Positions 57,578 to 64,000 of a stretch of DNA of 64,000 nt are shown in pieces. The notes beneath the pieces are model-generated. The model was not told the origin of the DNA, searched no databases, and saw nothing but the letters and a program-made list of their open reading frames with translations. Source of the DNA: Corticium candelabrum (Eukaryota; Porifera; Homoscleromorpha; Homosclerophorida; Plakinidae); assembly GCF_963422355.1 (NCBI RefSeq), contig NC_085094.1, positions 524,001 to 588,000 on the forward strand. The letters are read 5' to 3'. A program made the position numbers and the translations under genes. Within the stretch, counting starts at the first letter, position 1. Each line of letters opens with the position of its first letter.

Positions 57578-57759
57578 AAGAAACCTAACAATCAATGCAG
57601 TAACTAGTAAGTTCTTAGCAATATTGATAGTTGGTAAATTGTGACCTAATTATTGTGTTACTACATACCCACAGCGGGGTGTCCCTATAATTTTGTCCAA
57701 GTCTGTAGCTGCCTGCATCCTCCGTTTAGTGGACATTCCGGCCATATCTTTGTTTCCCA

Positions 57760-58080
57760 CTAAATACCCCCAGTTCACAATATTGATGCCGATCTTGATG
57801 TCATTGTCAACGTCTGACACTGATGTCAACATAAATATTGTGAACATGCCAGCATCAACGAAGGTGTCAATGCCATGACCGTGACATTGATGGTGGAATA
57901 GAACTTGGACTAGAACCAAGTTCTATTCCAGCATTGAGTAACTGGAAGTGCTGAATATCAACCACAACCATGTGGTCGTTTTCGACTTATCAAAGGCCAT
58001 ATCCCGGATCAGGAAGACATATCTAGGGTTAACAACAGAAGAATCACTTGCAAAATGTGCACCTGCATGATTGCAATAGT
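57760..58080. mobile_element. Partial copy of the 45.4-kb MITE family
   Basis: CAGTTCACAATATTGATGCC, CATTGATGGTGGAATAGAAC, GGAAGTGCTGAATATCAACC and GGAAGACATATCTAGGGTTA match the interior of 45,369-46,057 in order. The left end carries CCCCAGTTCACAATATTG after TAA; the right end was not found. Confidence 0.6.
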
Positions 58081-59340
58081 GACTCTTGTACTAGATTTAA
58101 GAAACACGAACAATTTCACGCAGGTTGTGCAAAAGTTGGTGGAATTGCTTTTGGTGCCGGTGTCTTTGAAAATACTCTTTACCCATGTTTGTTTTTATTG
58201 CTATGATGCAGTAAAGAAGTTACACTAGATTGGACTTTTTCACAAGGTGATGGAGGGTGTGATCATCAGCCCAAAATTCCATTTCTGTGTGCCATTGCTT
58301 TATCAATACATGTCTAGTTGAATAATTCTCTTATCCTGGCTTTCATCAAGGATCAGTCTTACACAAGGAGTTTAACATACACGTCTGTTTAGTCGGGCGT
58401 TGATTGACGTGGATCACTGTTGTTGCTTTGCATGAAGCCATGACTCGTCTAGAGTAGATTCTAGGTACTTCCCAGACAAGAGGTGTGCTTTCAGGGTCAC
58501 TGGAAGGGCATCCGGGACTAGAATCAGAGACAGTCTATCCGGGACTGCAAATCAACACTTGTGTGTATGTTTGGAGCGAGGCTATCATCCCACGTTATTT
58601 TATAAGAACCTACATTTGTGGCTATTGTCACCTTTAGTAAGTAATATAGTATTGACTTTCAGTAGTATGGAGTTCTCAAACATTCTTTAACTGTAACACT
58701 TTGGACTCCTATCTACAGTTTCGGAGCATGGTGCACTCTTACTGGACCATGGTGCAGTACCACGCTGCCACGTTGCAGTGAGAACCAACCGTGGTGCTTC
58801 TTCTAGCTTGTGTTTCAACACATGGGCCACCATCAATCATATCTTTTGCTCGTTGTGCACTCACGAGTCTCTCCATATGCCCTCTTTGTCCAATCCTTGC
58901 CTGCATATTGGCTATTGTTTTATCTAGTGTCACTCTACTCTCTCTACCTTCTTGCCCAGTATCTCTATCTGAATCTGCAGCATTTATTTATTGAATTTCA
59001 TCATCAGGTACTGGCACATCATTCTTCATCATTACTACCGAGTACATTAACTTAAGTACCATGGTGTTTACAATGAGAAAATGGATCATGAAGAAATGGC
59101 ATCTTGTATATGCCTCCATTGCCCACTAAAAATTTGAGTTTTCTCTAATCAGCGGATGTCTTCGGTAGACACTTAGCTTTCTGGTGTATCGATCCAAAAA
59201 CAATTTACTATTTATCTTTTTTGTCTTTGTGTACTTGTGTGAAGTGAATCAATCAACTTCTTGCTGTGTCAGACACCAATCAAACCCTATCAATTGTGTT
59301 TTAGACATTATGAACGGGACAACAGTGTGGTAAGCAATTA
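58081..59340. other. Integrin intron 3, no feature recognised
   Basis: Frames at 58,739-59,055 are open on both strands but unrecognised. No transposon termini were seen. Confidence 0.35.
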
Positions 59341-59909
59341 AGGCTGGTTTACGGTAACTACCTCAAGCCGAACACCAGCTCAGTGTTGGTGTCAGTGTTT
59401 GACACTCAAACTTATTGATTTACAATAACTTTGTGCAAAATTCAATTTGCAATGTGACAAGTGTCAGGCATTGGAGGCTGCTACTAATGCTCGTGAAAAG
59501 AGCAGTTGTGCATAGAATTTCAAAATACATGAACGAACTTGACCCGCAATAATTTGTGTTGTTTACAACATATATGAACAACTGATACAATGGTTTGTAT
59601 ATTGCAGTCACCTCTCCAAAATGCCTTTTTTGCATGCTAGTTTTTGCAGCAAGCTACTTTGTTCAAAACAACTGACTTGTCGAAGACGAGAGAAGTCCCT
59701 TACGGCGTTAGGTTATAAGAGCTTCCTTAGCTAGACTATGTGATCACAAGTAGATCACATGAGTGAAAATGACATGATTGGTAGAATATTATCGGTCTAC
59801 TTCCAGTCAACACTGGGTTGATGCTACAATATGCTGGCAACAGCGTAGCATCCCATGTCAACATTTTCACATTTTAACGCTCAACGGATGGAGGTACTGC
59901 AAGCCAGCC
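59341..59909. mobile_element. 569-bp MITE with TTA duplication
   Basis: Starts AGGCTGGTTTACGGTAACTA and ends ...GTACTGCAAGCCAGCC, flanked by TTA (59,338-59,340 and 59,910-59,912). Termini match the 45,369 and 23,908 elements. Confidence 0.75.
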
Positions 59910-60214
59910 TTAGTGTGCGGTCAGTTTAGAATTGATCTAGAACTACTATTTACACATAGTTTTAACTTGTAGTTTGCTGTGACTGTGATTCCGCTGACTT
60001 GAACTGTCATGGATAATATTTTCAAATTTTAGTGTTTTGTATGTAGAAGGTTGTGTCTAATATATGATTTTTGTCAGTCAGTCAGTTTTAAATCAAGTAG
60101 TCAGTCAGCATATAAGCTATTGACAGTTTTAGTAAGGTAAGTATAACAGATACAGTGTTCTTGTTGTGATTTGACGACCATGTTGTAGTTATTGAATTAA
60201 CTAATATACTACAG

Positions 60215-61001
60215 AATGATGAATTCAGCAAAAACAATCAGATCAGACCACAGGAAGTGAAACTGTTATTAAGAAAAGGTCAGTGAGGCATCCTATTGCT
60301 AACATGGTTTGTGGATCAGATAAGTTTTTGTTGGGTTAGGTCAAAGTGAAAAAATTGAAGTAACTGTTAAACGAGCAGCAGACTATCCAGTTGATCTGTA
60401 TTACTTAATGGATGTGTCTAACTCTATGAAGGATGATTTGGAGAAATTGAAAGGCCTTGCCAAGAATCTAAGTATGACACTTTGATGTTGATTTGTACTG
60501 TCATGATTATTACAAGTTTCATCTGCATATCTTCACGGTACATAGCTGCAACACTTGGCAACCTTACTAATGACTATCAAGTTGGGTTTGGAAAGTTTGT
60601 AGACAAAGTAACACTGCCGTTTGTTGACACATATGGACCTCGGTGAGATAAGAGGTTGTAGTGGCAGTTACTGAATGTGAGTTTTGTTATTTGTTCGTAT
60701 AGACTGGATGATCCTTGCAATGATAACTGTGAACCAGCATTTTCATTTATAAATTCACTGCCTTTGAACAGTGATGAAGCTGTCTTTGAGGTAATGTGAA
60801 TTACATATCGTGACACATTTGCTACTGTGGTTGATTTACTTTTCTGCATGTTGTGTGAATTGCATAGAAAGGTTGTTTACTTTGTGTGATGTGTTTGCCT
60901 TTGTTATGTAGGAAGGAATATTGAAAGAGAAGACTTCAGGGAATCTCGATCGTCCTGAAGGACTACTTGATGCTCTAATGCAGACTTCTGTATGTACAGA
61001 G
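60215..61001 (+). CDS. Integrin beta, exons 4-8 (hybrid start and I-like domain)
   Basis: Exons 60,215-60,278, 60,340-60,471, 60,546-60,642, 60,703-60,790, 60,912-61,001; phases chain correctly (0,1,1,2,0,0). Exon 4 has IRPQEVKLLLRKG (hybrid domain). Exon 5 has YPVDLYYLMDVSNSMKDDLE: the MIDAS DxSxS is DVSNS and the following DD pair corresponds to the ADMIDAS site. Exon 6 has DYQVGFGKFVDK. Exon 7 has the disulfide loop DPCNDNCEPAFSFINSLPLN (specificity-determining loop). Exon 8 has GNLDRPEGLLDALMQ, whose Glu is the conserved metal-site residue. Introns are 60-121 bp. The following exons (rest of the I-like domain, EGF repeats, membrane and cytoplasmic parts) were not found before the right edge, so intron 8 exceeds 3 kb. 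Confidence 0.95.
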
Positions 61002-63469
61002 GTGAGTGTTTCAAGTTGTTTTATTCTTGTTATAGCACCCATTTTTGTTCTTTTTATTGTATCTAGTGTACTAATCACTCTGATGTATGTAAATAAATGA
61101 TGTTCATTTGGTTTAGGAGCTGGTCACAGTGCATTGGGTTTGCATTTGTGTGTGTTTGCATCTCTTATGGTTTTACCAGACATTGCTTGCCAGACTCTTA
61201 ACACAAACACTACTGTTTTACCACAAGCAAACATGGCACTGCACAGGCATCTGCTGTTTAATTAAGTGTGTTTAGATCAACTTGCTTTGCATCAACATCT
61301 GTTTTGAGCCAATCAATCTTAAGTAGAGATATATAAGTGCAAGGTGAAAGTCATGTTGTGGAGTGTGTAGAGGTATCTCCATCTGCACTGTGTGAGCTGT
61401 GGTGAGACACGTATGCAGTGTGACCGCAGCTCGTATGTTCACAAATGCAGACGATGCAACCAGGTACTTTTGAAGTTAATCTTTACAGTCACACTCTGGA
61501 GATGCTCTGCTAGGCTACTGGCTCCGTCTTTGTTGGCTAATGGAAAATCCATACTGACCAAGTTGGGTATTTGGGTGCTATCTCAGAGCAAACCCAACAG
61601 ATATACATTAATTAAGAACGTTTTATGACTTAAACTGACGGGGCTGTTTCAAGAATTTTGTCTGCCAAGTGTAGATTTTTGGCATGCAGTCAGATCACAT
61701 GAGCCTTACTGATGCAATCACTTTCCCAGAATTGGTCTCTCTATTGTTTCCATTGCTCCAAGCATGGTGGAAACCGTCGTGCTACTTTTAGATCATCTAG
61801 AGACTGACCTTTTTGTGCCATCTCCGTCCGGCAACATTAGAATTGGAGTTTTGAGAGATCCTTTTGGCATTGAAGGCAATGGATGCTGTTGTCGATCGGC
61901 TTCTAACAGTTTACGAGGTATTAATCTCTACGCAGGAGCACTTTCACGAATACTTTCACAAACACCATCAATCACCGGACCTTGCTATTTTGGTTGTGCA
62001 ATACACTGCACACTGACACTGCGCAGTTCTCTGGAGTGTGCCTTTACATATTAAGAAATGATATCAAGAATGCTCTGTAGTACAGTATGTTCTTTATATA
62101 GCACTGCTTTTTTGAATATGGGTGGTTGCTGTCCTTGCATACTGTGGGTTAACCAGACCAGAAATGTAGCTACAATGTGCAACACTATGTATCTTGGGTA
62201 TCTTTCTTGATCTTTTGACATTTGAATACACAACAAAATGAGAAGCAGCTGAACTTCCAACTTCTAAACAACTTGAATGCAAGTTGTAATGTGAAAAACT
62301 GTTGCTTATTTTAGTATGATTATGTTGTCATTATACTAAGCTTACACAACAAGAGGGTGAAGGCAGAAATTTGAGGTACATGTGAGTGTGTGGATCAAGT
62401 ATTACAGTAGTATCTGCAGAGCACTGCACACTTCAATGGTGACCAAGGACAGTATTGAAGATGTATTGTACTAGTTAAAAAGGCAAAACATTGTTGGGAC
62501 GAGCCTCAGTGAGAACAGACAGATCTGAGACACAGTGATTTGTCATCGTGGAGAACATGCACGTATAGGTATATCACTAACATAAATTTGTTTGGAGTTT
62601 GGAGTTCCAGCCTGATTGCATTCTCGTAGTAGTCCCGTGGCGTGCAGCAGTCAGTTGTGAACATCTTCCTCTCTTGATGTGTTAGCTAAGAACAATGTAT
62701 GTAGAAATTTGAAGTAGACACAAACCGATTCATACATCTCCGCAATGCAGAGCGCAAACCACTTTGTGGTGCATATGCTCATATCGTTAGTAGATACTCT
62801 AGCAAAGAAATTTACCTGTAAATTTGTCCGCTTCATATCAAGCTGAGTATTTCATTCACAGCTTCAGATGTGGATGCACGCGTTGGACATCACAGAGAAC
62901 ATGGATAGAGTGCTGACGTAAATTTCTTTGTAAAAGCAACGTGTTCTCACATTTAGTTGCATTTTTGGGGCATATTCGTTTGGGACTCTTTTCTGGAAAA
63001 GGATAGGTTGGATAGAGTGGAAAGAGACAGGGCACATTTACCAATTGAACAGAGCCTTTTTAAAATGAGATAGATGAGGCGGTAACAGAGCTATGCGCAT
63101 GCGTAGCATCCTTTCTAAATAGAAATCGCAAAACTATTGACTAGAGAACGTAAACAATGACAAGATAGTAGATATATTGTACATTAGCTGCATTGCCATG
63201 CCAGGAGGCCGTTCATTCAGTCATGCAGCTGGTACCCTTTAGCTACGTGTGATACATGGCAATGTTGTACACTTCTGTTGTGACTTCCGTTCTTGAGTGG
63301 ATTTTGCTGATATCAAAGAATTTGACAATGAAGAAGATTCCTAGATTGATGGAACTTGGCTCTCTTTTGTGGACCAGGGAGGACCACAAGCCTCACATTT
63401 GTCGAGCAAATAGTTCCACTGTATTATGATTAGGATTTTCAGAGGCATTTTTGTTTAAGTAGATCTAGG
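61002..63469. other. Start of integrin intron 8, no feature recognised
   Basis: No next integrin exon (expected motif IGWR...) was seen. Open frames such as 61,764-62,054 are unrecognised and lack splice context. Generic AT-rich intronic DNA. Confidence 0.4.
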
Positions 63470-64000
63470 TTTGGTGTTTTGGTACACAAGGCTAGCACTT
63501 GGAATGAGCTAGCTATAGATAGAAGTCGTGGAGGCAGATTTACAATACCAGTAGCAAAGCAATTACTGATAATGTTATGGTACTTGGGAACTCAGGAGAC
63601 GTTTCGTCAGCTTTCTAATCAGTTTGGTGTTTCTGAGTCACAGCGCATGGTGTCATACGGAAAATTTGTAGATGTGTATCATTTTATCTGCGACACACTG
63701 CAATCTAATGGCCTCGTGGATCCCAAATTGATAGAATACGACGAGGGTTCGAAACCAAAGGATTTCCAGATGTTTTGGGAGCTATAGACGGCAGCCACAT
63801 ACCCATTAAACCACCCAGTCAGGATAGAGATTGCTATATAAATAGTTAGAAATTCCCATCTCTCATACTGCAGGCTATTTGTGATCCTAATATTTCATGT
63901 GGCTGGCCGGGAAGTGTCCACGATGCACGAGTTTCAAGAAATCCCTATCTGTTTGCTTGGATACAATCCAATCCAGTATACATGTTTACCATGCAAGGAA
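63470..64000 (+). pseudogene. PIF/Harbinger (HARBI1-like) transposase, partial
   Basis: The frame from 63,479 (VHKASTWNELAIDRSRGGRF..., IPVAKQLLIMLWYLGTQETF, RQLSNQFGVSES) is the N-terminal helical region of a HARBI1-like protein. After a shift near 63,750 follows FPDVLGAIDGSHIPIKPP with the first catalytic Asp (GAIDGSHI), then an in-frame stop, then LQAICDP and GWPGSVHDARV with the second Asp context. The window ends before the last Glu. Frameshift and stop make this copy inactive. Confidence 0.88.

Larger units (their letters stand above)
54805..57705 (+). mobile_element. Tc1 element with clear TIRs and TA duplication
   Basis: Terminal inverted repeats of 28 bp, CAGACTTGGACAAAATTATA... at 54,805 and the exact inverse ending ...TTTTGTCCAAGTCTG at 57,705, flanked by TA at 54,803-54,804 and 57,706-57,707. 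Total 2,901 bp, of which 879 bp are a later foldback insertion with its duplicated target (56,708-57,586), leaving about 2.0 kb for the original element. It carries the transposase at 55,475-56,510. Confidence 0.93.

Overview
The window is AT-rich nuclear DNA from an animal, most plausibly a sponge (demosponge) or another early-branching metazoan. The reasons are animal-specific genes (an integrin beta, a Bora homologue, an AP-1 mu adaptin) with GT-AG introns that are often only 40-120 bp long, together with very dense transposon and microsatellite content. The species assignment is inference; the gene assignments rest on translated exons with splice sites and reading phase checked by eye.

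Host genes. (1) AP-1 mu (AP1M1-like), minus strand, exons 1-2 at 2,993-3,276; the rest probably lies off the left edge. (2) An unidentified plus-strand gene starts at 3,400, only 123 bp from AP1M1, in head-to-head arrangement. (3) A Bora (Aurora A cofactor) gene on the minus strand runs from 38,673 down to 9,406 in ten exons; introns 6 and 8 are 6.1 and 16.9 kb long and packed with mobile DNA. (4) An integrin beta gene on the plus strand starts at 39,312, divergent from bora. Exons 1-3 (39,312-39,685) and exons 4-8 (60,215-61,001) are separated by a 20.5 kb intron made largely of transposons; the gene runs off the right edge.

Mobile elements. Bora intron 8 holds a decayed Polinton/Maverick (adintovirus-like) element of about 14 kb (about 14,386-28,567). 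It has recognisable integrase, zinc-ribbon protein, adenovirus-type protease, pX-like small protein, major capsid, penton, packaging ATPase and protein-primed DNA polymerase B, all on the minus strand, plus unusual accessory ORFs: a 27-residue ankyrin-like repeat protein, a tandemly duplicated Cys-rich ORF and several plus-strand ORFs between ATPase and polymerase. Integrin intron 3 contains a chain of retrotransposon copies with a zinc-knuckle/restriction-like endonuclease C-terminus, each bounded by a (CTGT)n microsatellite (39.76-45.28 kb). It also contains two copies of an hAT-like element (40.0-41.4 and 47.45-48.83 kb), a 4.3 kb element with about 190 bp inverted repeats (50.09-54.40 kb) carrying a Tc1 transposase relic and two cargo-like ORFs, and a nearly intact Tc1 element (54.8-57.7 kb) invaded by a foldback element with a perfect 9-bp target duplication. 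A PIF/Harbinger transposase relic lies at 63.5-64.0 kb, and many small MITEs with TTA/TAA duplications, possibly related to it, are scattered through the window.

Other features: a tRNA-derived SINE at 10.06-10.37 kb with a (TG)n tail, LINE fragments at 1.33-2.40 and about 13.5-13.8 kb, a near-perfect 261-bp palindrome at 34.2 kb, and long (TG)n, (TA)n and (GAA)n tracts. Open reading frames inside the dinucleotide tracts are artefacts and were not annotated.
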